From: Notospermus geniculatus
Taxonomy: Eukaryota > Nemertea > Pilidiophora > Heteronemertea > Lineidae
Direction: 5' to 3'
Assembly (NCBI GenBank): GCA_002633025.1
Contig: NMRB01000011.1
Span: forward strand, 516,147-580,146
Length of the DNA: 64,000 bases
The notes below the pieces were generated by a model. The model was not told the origin of the DNA and made no database searches. It saw only the letters and a list, made by a program, of their open reading frames with translations. Positions 30,622 through 40,640 of this stretch are shown here, in pieces. A program made the position numbers and the translations under genes. Position 1 is the stretch's first letter, and each line of letters starts with the position of its first letter.

Positions 30622-30775
30622 AGCCTACGGTCATACCGAACGCGAATTCGCATGCGACAGGGCAACGCATGCGATTTATGCTTTGAGAGTCTTTGTTTGT
30701 GTTCAGTGCGGCGGAAATAAAAGCTTTGACGCACAGGACGACGAATCGCGTTCAGTATAGGCCTATCCGTAGCCT
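30622..30775. mobile_element. Foldback with CGAACGCGAATTCGC arms
   Basis: CTACGGTCATACCGAACGCG and its imperfect complement near 30775 bound 154 bp; the interior includes CGCATGCGACAGGGCAACGC. Part of that interior recurs inverted at 31406-31445. The element touches the broken end of the gag fragment. Confidence 0.65.
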
Positions 30776-30778
30776 TAG

Positions 30779-31102
30779 TTACTTTCCACCGCGTTGGTAG
30801 AAGATAGCTCTCTGGTGAATGACATTGCGCTTGGGAATGAAGTGGTCATCAAACTTCTTCATGACGGTATCAAAAATCAACTCTGGATTTTCCACTCCCT
30901 GGACTGGCTCAAACGTAAATGACTTATAAATGGTCTCCGCCTGTATACCCATCGCATACAGCAAAGTGTTTGTCTGCACATCGTCTGTATCCTTGATCAG
31001 ACCGATAGCAACACGGTACCTCATGAACCGTTGCTTCCAATCCGGCCACCCCGACGGCCTGGAAAAGTCGAAATTTTCCGGAGGGTTGAACTTCGGCGGC
31101 AT
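30779..31102 (-). pseudogene. LTR-retrotransposon gag fragment (Ty3/gypsy-like)
   Basis: Reads from the ATG at 31102 for 107 codons. The N-terminal pattern with F..P..WPDWKQRF.RYR, then LLYAMG, then a region ending FDDHFIPKRNVIHQRA is typical of the gag of metazoan Ty3/gypsy elements, where gag forms the particle that packages element RNA. It ends abruptly at FYQRGGK plus a stop exactly at the foldback border. Nucleocapsid, protease and pol are absent, so this is a 3' truncated relic. Confidence 0.7.
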
Positions 31103-31183
31103 CCTGACGTGCTCTTACCACTTCAACTCCTTTTTGGAACAAAATCTTGTTAAAATATTACTTTTCTCTGGTTTTTTAAACGG

Positions 31184-31201
31184 TTTTCACCGCTGTCACC
31201 A
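31184..31201 (-). promoter_or_regulatory. Primer-binding-site-like sequence of the retrotransposon
   Basis: TGGTGACAGCGGTG on the minus strand directly follows TTTAAACA, as a primer-binding site follows an LTR ending in CA. The 80-bp leader to the gag ATG is short. The matching tRNA was not determined. Confidence 0.5.
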
Positions 31202-31850
31202 TGTTTAAAGACCGAGCCGAACGCTGGTTGCGATTCAACTGATGCCGACGCTTTTATTCAGATCATGACGTCAACAATACATGAACGATGACGTTGGTCA
31301 TTGGCGACACGCAGAACCGTGACGCGGCGTAGTTCAATGGTTCAACGCAAGTGGCGCTGAATGATAAACGCATTATCATTACACACTGCACGCAAACAGA
31401 AGGCTCGCAAAGCATAAATCGCATGCGTTGCCCTGTCGCATGCAAATGTGCATGTGATAGGCCCCTAGGCTTACACATTAGACTAAATAGACTGTTATAT
31501 GTATACAATGTAAATTTATTGTTGTTACTGATGGGTACCAATTCTATTAATAAATTTTCATTTGTTGTTAAAAAATTTTCAATTTCTCGTTTATTCACTG
31601 ACATCCTACTGCAATCCTACGTCTACAATACTTCGTCCTTCAACTATAGGCATCTTCGATATTTTTATCAAAGGCTGATCTGCTCACCATTGCGTTACAC
31701 TGCACATCACCCTTCGAGAAATAGACCAGTCCGCGGCATTTCCGCTGCCTCTCGAAGAGGAGGCCAATCAGAACTGGTGGTGTCAAATTACCCAGTGAGC
31801 CGAAGACCCGATATAAAGTGCAATCTTATTGGTCAACCTGTTGAGCTGTA
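31202..31850 (-). repeat. Presumed 5' LTR remnant and disrupted flank
   Basis: GAATAAAAGCG on the minus strand at 31250-31260, just before the LTR 3' end, would suit a polyadenylation signal. A foldback scrap (31385-31450) interrupts the region and no second LTR exists, so the outer LTR border could not be fixed. The 166- and 113-codon ORFs here have no domain. Confidence 0.4.
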
Positions 31851-32640
31851 ACGCAGTGATGACCAGATCGATCTTCGATTATCGAAGATGCTACTAGGCC
31901 TATGTTACTATTAAATGCAGTATCACGTACATGTAGCCTACAGCACACTGACAACGACTTCATGGCTGGCCTTGGCCAGCTCTAGTTTATCTCAGCTGAC
32001 CAAAGGTCAGCAGAGCTAGTCAAATAACTATACAGTGGCGTCAGTCTGTCACTCCATCCGTTCAACTATGCCCGGCGTTTTGTAACCGTAACGGCAAGAG
32101 ACTTTTAAGTTCAACTGAAGATAGCCCTGGGTCAACTCTGCTAGGAGACAAAAAATCAGCACGATCTGACCTCTATTAGGCTCTCCAGGGGGCGTTTTGC
32201 GTAAAATGAAATATCGCAATGTCTCAGCCCCTGTGATAAATATGAGACAAAAGTGATGGGATAGATAGGTTGATATTTTCTCTACATCAGTTAAAAGGGA
32301 AGTTAATGCCATATCTGTCCACCAGGGGGCACTAAATTCAACAAAATATATAACAGAGGTGTACTTGAATTTCCCGCCCTTTTAACTGTTGACCTCTCAG
32401 TCATAATGGGCAGTTTCTGACATTCATTACTATTGTGAGTTCTGCATTCAGATTATTGAGGGGTCTAATAATTAAGGTGTTTATATAGGCCTATCTAAAT
32501 TCACCAAGGATTGTAGGCATATCATATGATAATATTTTTTATCAACCCCTTGCCACCCAAGAGGTAAAATATCTGTCAACTAACAGTTGACTGACTGGGC
32601 CATCGCGAGTCACGAAGGATTGTATCATGTGATATTAACA
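31851..32640. other. Unassigned sequence
   Basis: Contains short inverted words CTGGCCTTGGCCAG (31970) and GATCTTCGATTATCGAAGAT (31869). No element boundary or exon. Confidence 0.4.
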
Positions 32641-32654
32641 AGCCTAGTAATATT

Positions 32655-32692
32655 GACAAGAGGCCCATCGGCCTGGCGCTCAGCTGATATTC
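32655..32692 (+). repeat. GACAAGAGGCCCATCGGCC motif, copy 1
   Basis: GACAAGAGGCCCATCGGCCT followed by GGCGCTCAGCTGA. The same 34-bp sequence is present in reverse at 49760-49795. Probably the end of a dispersed repeat whose body is not seen here. Confidence 0.5.
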
Positions 32693-32726
32693 TAGGCCTA
32701 GTCTGGTCGGATTAAATATTGTTAAA

Positions 32727-32848
32727 GGTTAATATTGTATGACACCACTCTTGGTGAATCGAGATAGATGCCTTGTATTAGACCACTTGAGTGGTCTAAT
32801 AAGGCATCTATCTCGATTCACCAAGAGTGGTGTCATACAATATTAACC
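32727..32848. mobile_element. Near-perfect palindrome of 122 bp
   Basis: GGTTAATATTGTATGACACC through GAATCGAGATAGATGCCTT is mirrored; the centre ATTAGACCACTTGAGTGGTCTAAT is itself a hairpin. The only asymmetry seen is two bases (GT) in the left arm. It abuts the next palindrome with no spacer. Confidence 0.85.
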
Positions 32849-33204
32849 GCAGTTGTGAGTCGCGCCCCCTTCGGTTTACTCGCTCATCACAACTGCTTAA
32901 CTTCGTAAAATTCGCCGCGTTTGTTCAACAGATGGCGCTGAGAGAGTCGACCAATGAGAGCGCCGACCAACCGGTAACCAAGCTGGCCTGAGACACTTTT
33001 TCATTGGCCAAGCGGTTCGTAGCCATGGTAGCACAAGAACATCCGTTGCCAACGGGCCAAAGAGTTCTGAAAGCAGCGTGCTGATAGGCTGTAAAACTCG
33101 CGCCAGGCCCTGACGCCATCTGTTGACAAAACGCGGCGACTTACACGAAGTAAAGCAGTTGTGGAGAGCGGGTAAACCGAAGGGGGCGCGGTACACAACT
33201 GCGT
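32848..33204. mobile_element. Foldback with CGCGCCCCCTTCGGTTTAC arms
   Basis: GCAGTTGTG, CGCGCCCCCTTCGGTTTAC, CACAACTGCTTAACTTCG and CGCCGCGTTTTG-like blocks are mirrored at the right, followed by CATCTGTTG. The centre has TTGGCC/GGCCAA words. Three minus ORFs of 64-99 codons follow the palindrome. Confidence 0.8.
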
Positions 33205-33220
33205 AGGGAGTTTACCGAAG

Positions 33221-33488
33221 TTGTGGATCGAGTGGTGGATAACAAATCAGAAGATCGACGGTTCGAGTCCCGTCTAAATGACTACAATTTTTTTTTCTTT
33301 GAGTAGTGTAAGAGGTATCCGGAGATGTTGACAGCTCTGTTGCCTGAAGACAAATAAGGTGGCGCCCTCCTGGCGTCGTGGGGTACATGTATATCATGTT
33401 CTGAGCCTTCGTTTGAGGTGTCTGCAGGGCCTCTGCAATTCTCTTGCTCGTCGCATGGGGGCTTTTTGTTCGGTTACGTCAGCTTTAA
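33221..33488 (+). mobile_element. SINE family A, copy 4
   Basis: Head with GATCGAGTGGTGGATAACAA (A-box region worn) and a perfect B-box GGTTCGAGTCC, A/T-rich linker TTTTTTTTTCTTTGAGTAGT, and the full family tail to GTCAGCTTTAA. The head matches copy 1, not copy 2. Confidence 0.8.
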
Positions 33489-33733
33489 GTACCACTTATT
33501 TCTTGTAGGCCTATTGATAAACATTATCCTCATATACATGTACATCACTCAGTAAAAACTCTCAAGACATCATGTAGCGTTCAGATTACCTGCATGAAAG
33601 TGTCAGTAACCACATAACCGTGTTCATACCAAGTCATGTTTGCAACACAGTGTTTTATTTGCATACATGTACTCCGTGCTTGCCTGGGATCAGAAAACGC
33701 TGGCGATGCATCTTTTATATTGCTGCATTCTAA

Positions 33734-34222
33734 GGGGCCGTCTCAAAATTACATTGATGCCAAAAAAGACTAAGTGATTTCAACTTTTCCCTGACCCTCT
33801 CCCCCTTGAAAAGATGAAGTGGGCACTTGACATTGGTTTCATCCATGTAGGGACAGTAGGCATGGAAAGATGATAAAGAAAAACATGTGAAGACACCAGT
33901 AAACCAAGATTCCTTTCTGAAAACTGCATATAAAAAATTCATTCTCCTGTAAAAAAAGAGTGATGCCAATTTTTTCAAAAAAGATGAAGTGGTCTTCCCC
34001 GAATCGAGAACCCCCTCCCCCCGACGAAGTCACTTCTTTGTAATATTGGGATCCAGCTCATAACACTTCTGGTAGCTCGACTTGATAGTGCCAGCCTGAA
34101 GAAGACCCCGGTTCGGGTCGAAAATTTGCTAAGATTCTGGAAATTGACTTCCTGTTTATCATCATTTTGCGTGTCAATTTTTGTGCTCTTTTTTGGTATC
34201 GAAACAAGTTTGAGACAGCCCC
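33734..34222. mobile_element. MITE family L, copy 1, split by an insertion
   Basis: GGGGCCGTCTCAAAATTACA at the left and GTTTGAGACAGCCCC at the right; the interior matches 39012-39342 in reverse. The piece 34033-34187 is foreign and carries a hammerhead-like repeat; without it the element is about 334 bp. Confidence 0.8.
34096..34150 (+). repeat. Hammerhead-like hairpin repeat, copy d
   Basis: CCTGAAGAAGACCCCGGTTC then GGGTCGAAAATTTGCTAAGA, TTCTGGAAATTGAC. CTGAAGA and GAAA flank a GACCCC/GGGGTC-type stem. Upstream CCAG can pair with downstream CTGG. One extra A sits between CTGAAGA and the stem compared with a canonical hammerhead. Confidence 0.65.
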
Positions 34223-34924
34223 TAACGTTTAATATTTTGCCTGTCGACGTCAGTTTAAGCTATTCTTCGCTGTAATTGTCAATCAAGACACGTACCACAC
34301 GTATACATTTAACAGCATGTTGACAACCGAGGGAACAGATTGATGATGACACCCACTGCTATTCTTTAATATCGAAGTACAGTAAGAAACAAGGAAGGAA
34401 TTTAATCAATTGGCTTGTCTGTTCTTAAAGTTCAGTGATGTCAATCTACTGTAACAAATTAGGGAGGTTGAGATCAGCGATTTATCACGGATCCTTGTTA
34501 TTATTATTATTATTATGTTTATTTCGTACATATGTACAGAGTTTCAAGTGCAAGTATCAGTGAAGTGTGCTAACAAAAAAGTGCGATGTGTCAGCGTGCA
34601 TCCTAGTCAGACCGGAGACACGAGAGAATTAGCAGAAGTACATGAACATTATTGAGGATTAACGGCAACCTAAATTATCGCACAACGTTCCATCCATTTA
34701 CAACTGACTCACTGAGTACATAGCATGGCAATTATTTCATTACATTCTTCTGTTGCTAGTACTTCATTACCAAAATCGCGCATCATAATTAATTCTCTGA
34801 TCTGAAACCCGATTCTCATACGTATGCGGATTCTCATACGTATACGGATTGAAATGGACACAAAATTTGTCCCAGTTGTACAGAATTCTATCTGTATACA
34901 TACGTATAAAGAGATGTAAACAGT
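34223..34924. other. Unassigned; (ATT)n microsatellite
   Basis: A run of about seven ATT units at 34497-34517 and four TACGTAT-type words at 34816-34850 (TCTCATACGTATGCGGAT repeated). Otherwise no element ends or exon. Confidence 0.45.
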
Positions 34925-35267
34925 AAAGTATGATTCACCCAACTTCAACATGGCAAAGTACCAGGGCCCATATTCATAAAACTACTTAAGTCTAAGTGTG
35001 ACACTTATCCTTTGTTCAACACAAAAGATAAGTATCACACTTTGATTTAAGTATGTTTATGAATATGGAGCCTGGCCTGTGCAACAGACACCACAAACCA
35101 CAGTATTTACCAGTTGACTGAGCACAACCTTGAATTTGCTATAGGTTATAGAAAGTAAACCAAGTTATTCTAACATAGGTAACTGCGACATGGATTATTT
35201 ACCACTGATCTGTGCACATTTCCAAGCTTGGCACTTTGCCCATGTTGAAGTTAGGTTGAATCAGACT
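34925..35267. mobile_element. Palindrome with MITE family G nested inside
   Basis: Outer arms AAAGTATGATTCACCCAACT (34925-34960) and complement (35230-35267) share AACTTCAACATGG. MITE family G (34961-35075) begins directly after the left arm: ends CCAGGGCCCATATTCATAAA and its complement, inner AAGTGTGACACTTATC. A tRNA-like A-box (TGGTCTAGTGG, minus) lies just outside at 35322-35332. Confidence 0.75.
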
Positions 35268-36749
35268 TTACGCCTGGGTGAAGTGAAGCAGATAGGGCAA
35301 GCATCCTGCCCAGCTAGCCACTAGACCATCGTGGCGACCATAGTTTTATCAATTTTTGAAGCACAGACACAAAAAAATGAAGTATCCCCGATAAGTACAC
35401 GTTGATCCAAAGACTTGCAATGCAAAAGGGATTTTAATCAGAAACCCTGATTCTGTAGTCGCTGTTACCAACGGAATATAGCGCCTAACCAAATTATATA
35501 TCTTGCTAATTTGGGCCGCACTATTTTCTCGCGTGCTGACGGCTACATTTTTACCAATAATCATATGATCGATTTTTCGGCCAAGTGGGATGGACAAAGA
35601 TACGAATCAACTGATCATGCAATCTGAAGCTGGTAGCAAATAGATGAAAAAGTCAATGAGATCATCTCCTACGAGCCATGTCTGTGAGAAAAAATCAATG
35701 TGTCCAACGCTAAAAAACCTCATCTCTGAGAGTTTTAAGTCTGCGACACGGCTCACAGAATTGATTTTCATAATCAAAGCAGTTCAATATTTTTAAACAG
35801 TGTATCTGTGAGATGGCCTCTGCGAGACGATGTCCCCGACGTGAGATTGTGGTGTGCTACGCGCCGTTTGCACGTGTTGCAGAAAAATTTGAGAAGTCAG
35901 TGACATTGAATGACGGTCGTAGCACACCATAAATTCCCGATGTGAGTGCTATAATTGATTCAAGATGGTGGCGTTTGATTCTTACCTGGAACGACCAGTT
36001 CGCTTTAAGCTCGCTGTAGGCCTACATTTCGCTAATACAGCACCGATTACGTAGCTGAAATGCATTGTGAACACCCATTTGAACCCCATTTATACATTTT
36101 AGTACATGTGATAGAAAAATCCTAAGTGTACAGCCGGCTTTAGATTCCAGTCACACCACCGATACGGATACCTGTTGCTTGTAAGCGGACGTGATAACCA
36201 CGAGGCTATGAAGGCTCCTCGTATTGTGTGCTGTCGATTACGAGAACACGACACCGCCAACATGAGGGCTTATCGCCCGAGATTTCACAGAAAGGCTGCA
36301 GTTTTATCAACTTATCACGCGATTGATATTATCTATCCTGCCTTCTCGAGCAGAGTGTGGAGCCACTCATGCAACAGCCACAGGTAGCCATTGGCTTCGT
36401 ATGTCAGTGACTATTAAACCGATCAGTCTTTGATAAAAGTGGCGTTGGTGTCCCTTCAGGTGAAGCGCGGCATAAACACCAGTCGACCAACTCAGACTCG
36501 ATCCCTTATTGAGATAAATTGGAGTTAAACTGTAGCTCGCAGTAAAGTTGCGTGTTTGCACTGGCAATATTTTTACGCCATTTCTGCTACATTTCAAGAG
36601 CACACCTAGTACAACACAATCTATGGGTGTGGTTAAACAGCAAATAACGACGTCACAAATAAAGACGTTGATATTCATGATCTCCAGTCGTACCTGTGAA
36701 AAACGTCGGGTGGCGCTGCAGTCATCAGGACGATTTCGACTCGAGTCTA
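35268..36749. other. Unassigned; worn tRNA-Val-like head
   Basis: On the minus strand near 36175-36215, GTGGTTATCACGTCCGCTTA resembles the D-arm to anticodon region of tRNA-Val, but no B-box follows. The inverted words GTGGTGTGCTACG (35850) and CGTAGCACACCA (35919) hint at an old foldback. The 133-codon minus ORF 36367-36768 has no domain and runs into a MITE. Confidence 0.4.
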
Positions 36750-36893
36750 AAGCAAGGTTCATTGGCACACGGAATTGGTCCGATTCAGGTCCGTAAAAAA
36801 TCTATCAAATGGTCTTCTGCGTTGTCGTATCCGGAAAACTCGGGGCAAACGGACTGAAAACGGATCGGATTCGTGTGCCAATGAACCTTGCTT
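36750..36893. mobile_element. Palindromic MITE family P, full copy
   Basis: AAGCAAGGTTCATTGGCACA and complement bound 144 bp; inner GGTCCGATTCAGGTCCG and CGGATCGGATTCGTG. The partial copy at 16164 shares the first 130 bp. Confidence 0.85.
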
Positions 36894-36897
36894 AAAG

Positions 36898-37072
36898 CAG
36901 GTGTAACGTTTTTCAGTGTGGCCGTTTTTCTGTGTGATTCCCATTGTTCGGAACACACTGGGAAACGAACTCGCTGTTTCTCTGTGTGTCGCCCATTGTC
37001 CTGTCGCCGCTTATCCCGTCAATCTATTGTATTGTCACACTGGCTCACGGGCCTCACTGAAAAACGTTACAA
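36898..37072. mobile_element. MITE family Q, copy 1
   Basis: CAGGTGTAACGTTTTTCAGT at the left, CACTGAAAAACGTTAC at the right. The interior (TCGCCGCTTATCCCGTCAAT, CCGTTTTTCTGTGTG) matches 47311-47486 in reverse. It lies four bases after the family P element. Confidence 0.8.
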
Positions 37073-37373
37073 TAAGGATGAACTGGATGGGTAGGCGATA
37101 TATTTGTGTCACAAAATGGGGACCCTAGCTCACTGGCTCAATAGGTGTCACTAGCGGTTAAAACTATTGAAATGAAACTGATCAATTTCCCACACAAAAA
37201 ATCATTTTCTTTCAGCTAAATTAGTTTCTCCTTAATTGTCCAGCGGCCACCCGTGGGGCTTGGTCGTTATTCTTTCCTTAATTGCTTGTTTGTCCTGTCT
37301 ACACAGGTTATGTAGTTCTGCATTCGGGTTTCAGTTCAGTCTTTTCTAGAGTTTCAGATTGTAAAGTTCCACT
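37073..37373. other. Unassigned sequence
   Basis: No repeat end or exon seen. Confidence 0.35.
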
Positions 37374-37425
37374 TGAAAAAGACCCCGGTTGGGGTCGAAA
37401 TTCGTGAATTCTGGAGATTGACTTC
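37374..37425 (+). repeat. Hammerhead-like hairpin repeat, copy e
   Basis: CTTGAAAAAGACCCCGGTTG, GGGTCGAAATTCGTGAATTC, TGGAGATTGACTTC. The first stem is intact; the CTGANGA box is changed to TTGAAAA, so this copy should be inactive even if the motif is a ribozyme. Confidence 0.6.
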
Positions 37426-37549
37426 TTGTTTATTATCAAAAAAGGCGTCCATTGTATTAGGACGCTGTTTTTCGGTGTTCATTTTGTAAGGTTACACAAC
37501 TCTTGTATTAAGACAAACGCCGACATAAAATGAACCGGTATCTCTCAAT

Positions 37550-37941
37550 GGCTGTGTTTACACCTGAAGAAATTGCCGGGCCTGACCCGGCTCTGACCCT
37601 CCATTTTTGCGTTTACACACCTATGAAAATCGGATCCGGGTTAAAAATTGCCGGACTAATTTAGTTCGCTTTCGCTCGGCGGGTCTGATCCGGGTTATAC
37701 TTTAGCCCGGCAATTTCATAGGTGTGGACAGAAAAATGCCGGGCTAAAACGTTTAGTGAGCCCACCGACAGGTGTCGGTCTGCTAAAATTGAATGGGTGG
37801 TGTGTCTATTAATAGCATGGCCAGCGTTCAATATCGTAAGACGAATAATAAGACGAATAATAGGTGTGGACAGAAAATTCAATGGATCCGGGTTAAATTC
37901 GAACCCGGGCCTGGAAAAATTGCTTAGGTGTAAACACAGCT
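37550..37941. mobile_element. MITE with GGCTGTGTTTACACCT ends
   Basis: GGCTGTGTTTACACCTGAAG and complement define about 390 bp; inside, AGGTGTGGACAG, GATCCGGGTTA and GCCCGGCAATTT recur on both strands. The ORFs here follow the palindrome. Confidence 0.75.
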
Positions 37942-38436
37942 ATAGTCTCGTACGAAATGCAGCCTAATCGGCCATCTAAGTGATGACAATTAGGGGATAA
38001 ATAACAGTCAATATTGTTCACCTGGCAGGTGTTTTAGCAAATGAAGTAATCAACACAGTTATATAGGTAATGCATACAAGATTGTTTTACGATTGCACCA
38101 TCAGTTCCTAATCCATTGTGAAACGAGCGCTTTATGCTAATGAAGTGGAAGTACTTATTTTTTATTCGTGTAAGACCCACACCCAACACAATCTAACTAT
38201 AAATAGTAAAGCATTAAATCACAGAGATTTACCAGACAAAGAAGTACGGTGGCTCGAAAGGAATATCATTGTTGATTTCGAATTTCTTTTTCTCAATTAC
38301 AAACTTGCTAACAAATATTATCATAGCTGGTGGTAAAAACATGTACGTGTACGTGGTGTAGCGTACTTTGTTCGTCTAATCCTGGACCCCTGATAGCCTA
38401 ATACATGTAGTTACCGCGTTAGGTTCACGTGTGACA
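37942..38436. other. Unassigned sequence
   Basis: A 72-codon plus ORF (38118-38336) with no domain; no repeat border seen. Confidence 0.35.
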
Positions 38437-38568
38437 GGAATCAGCGTCCTAGAAACGCAAGTCCGCCAAACAATAGCCCGCTATTGTAAGGTTGTATTCG
38501 AATGGTCATGACCTCTATAGCCATATATTCTAATCCCTCGCTGAACAATAAGACTTTGATTCTACAGG
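38437..38568 (+). repeat. Dispersed repeat family C, copy 2
   Basis: GACAGGAATCAGCGTCCTAG, CAAGTCCGCCAAACAATAGC, TATTCGAATGGTCATGACCT and CTCGCTGAACAATAAGAC, the most complete copy. A hairpin and a SINE B follow at once. Confidence 0.65.
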
Positions 38569-38570
38569 GT

Positions 38571-38657
38571 GGGCCAGAGAAAGTGTCTCTCGAACAATAG
38601 GGAAACAATAGAAATGCTATTGTTCGAAGGACACTTTCTCTGGCCCACTCTGTAGAG
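38571..38657. repeat. Strong hairpin, GGGCCAGAGAAAGTGTC arms
   Basis: TCTACAGGGTGGGCCAGAGA, AAGTGTCTCTCGAACAATAG and the near-complement at 38616-38657 surround a 15-nt loop. It joins repeat C to SINE B. Confidence 0.8.
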
Positions 38658-38659
38658 GG

Positions 38660-38872
38660 ACTTTAATCTCTGTCATACTGGGTTCGAGTCCAGCCTTAGC
38701 CTTTTTAAAATAATCCTTCCTCTTCCGTCGCCGGGCAGTAAGCCGTGGTGCCTTGTATCTTGCATATTTACAGGTCTGGTAAATATCCCATCCCAGTAAG
38801 GAACACAAGTAGTTTGATGTGGCCTCTTCCATACTCACCAGTGCCAATAATGCTTTGGCTTCGTTGGTTTTA
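38660..38872 (+). mobile_element. SINE family B, near-complete copy
   Basis: B-box GGGTTCGAGTCC, AGCCTTAGCC, GGGCAGTAAGCCGTGGTGCC, GGAACACAAGTAGTTTGATG, CTTCCATACTCACC and the 3' end GCCAATAATGCTTTGGCTTC. The A-box part is weak. The minus ORF across it is antisense to the SINE. Confidence 0.75.
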
Positions 38873-39011
38873 TTCTTTGCAGTAAAACATTCAGGATGGT
38901 TTATTAGCAAATAAAACGTTAATACAGTATATCAGAACTTGAACGAAATCCCTCTAGCTGTATGAAACCTTTTCAAAATTAAAAAAGTGACTGAACTGCT
39001 GGCTTGATTAA

Positions 39012-39342
39012 GGGGCCGTCTCAAAATTGTTTTGATGCCAAAAAAGACGAAGTGACTTCGTCTGGGGTGGAGGGGGTTCTCGATTTGGGGAAACCCGCCT
39101 CATCTTTTTTGATAAAATTGGCCTCACTCTTTTTACAGGAGAATGACTTTTTATAGGCTTTTTTGGTTTACTACATGTAGTGTCTTCATATGTTTTTCTT
39201 TATCATCTTTCCATGCCTAACAACCCTACATGGATGAAGCCAATGTCAAGCGCCCACTTCATCTTTTCAAGGGGGAGGGGGTCAGGGAAAAGATGAAGTC
39301 ACTTCGTCTTTTTTGGCATCAATGTAATTTTGAGACGGCCCC
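39012..39342. mobile_element. MITE family L, copy 2
   Basis: GGGGCCGTCTCAAAATTGTT through TTTGATGCCAAAAAAGACGA and GTGACTTCGTC, complemented at the right; TTAA at the left, TGAG at the right. The interior contains AGGGGGAGGGGGTCAGGG. Uninterrupted, 331 bp. Confidence 0.85.
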
Positions 39343-39880
39343 TGAGGAGAAACAGCTGTTTCAGACAAGACAATGTTGTCACTCTTGCTCAAGGAGGTGT
39401 AGTTTTCTTAATGACGAGAGTCGAGTTAGATCAAAGGGTTCGAATTTCCTAATTGCTATTGGCATGATTTACCTTTTGAAAGCTTCCGATTAACCTATCA
39501 AATGCTGTCGTTTATACCGTAATATCGTCTCTAAGAGGTCACAGACCAATATGCTAGGTAATCCTTAACCGTTCAAGAATGTCAACAAAGCCTTAAAGAG
39601 GATATCTCACCTTACCAGCTGTAATTTTAAACGTCCCTTTAAAAACTGGATGTTGTTTGAAGATGTAACACTTTTGATCAAAGAAAATGTTTGATAAACA
39701 TGATCCCATTATTTAGACATCTATATATACATGTATACAACTTTCAATGATCTTGACGAAGGAAGATTTAGAAAATTAATTTATGTGTTTTAAGACTCCT
39801 ACAACCTTATATCTTTTTTGGGCTCGGATTAAGGCGAAACGGCCTGTTCAAACAAAGGTTTCACGATCGTGAAGCCATTA
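39343..39880. other. Unassigned sequence
   Basis: No repeat end or exon recognised. Confidence 0.35.
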
Positions 39881-40268
39881 GTGAGGTTTCGCCAAGGTGA
39901 CGAAACACGAAGTACGAAATACGAAATTGGACTTCATTTCCGTGACGTAATGTATTTCAGGAGATGGTTGGTATCACAGATGTCCCTGCTGCAGTGCCAC
40001 TTTTAGCATGGAAGACCGAAAGACTTATGGTGCATCTTGAATTTTTAAATATCCACTTCCAATTCGTATGTACGAAGTGGAAACGAAAGATAAATTTCAG
40101 AGTTTAATATACCGTAACTCTGTCGGTCTAACGTCATACGCTGAAAGACGCTCTTGCAGTAGGCGATATTTGTGGCACCAACCATCTCCTGAAATACATT
40201 ACATCATGGAAATGAAGTCCAATTTCGTATTTCGTACTTCGTGTTTCGTCAGATTTGCGAAACCACAC
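39881..40268. mobile_element. Palindromic MITE family H, full copy of 388 bp
   Basis: GTGAGGTTTCGCCAAGGTGA at the left, TCAGATTTGCGAAACCACAC at the right, TA on both sides. The centre AAGTGGAAACGAAAGATAAA is shared with the other full copies. Confidence 0.85.
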
Positions 40269-40640
40269 TAACGTGCAGCTCTATTTAATCGCAGAGTCTT
40301 GATTGGTTCTTGAGTTTGTAACTGTGTCTTTGACTGGTCAGGCCAGAACTTCGAATCTCGAATTTGGGATTTACAATTTTGAATGAACCATTTGGGCTTT
40401 CGGCGTACGTGAAGCCGCCTCTACCATCTGGCCGGGGTGATTGGCCAGCAGCCACGGTCACGGTCAAGGATTGCCAGCAGTGGTACGCGGCAACCACAAA
40501 CTGGCAACCAAAAATAACTGCTTTGCACCAATGTTATTTGATACATTTACCACACACAAGTTCTGAGCTGGGGTCTGTTATGTGTGATGCCTTCAATCCG
40601 ATATGTCAGCCAGTGTGATACAAAAAGCAGCCTGCAGTCC
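40269..40640. other. Unassigned sequence
   Basis: Two overlapping ORFs (70 and 84 codons) on opposite strands, no domain, no repeat border. Confidence 0.35.

Noticed and set aside
31351-31851. 166-codon plus ORF
   Set aside because: Overlaps a presumed LTR remnant and foldback scrap, has no domain, and a 113-codon ORF lies on the other strand.
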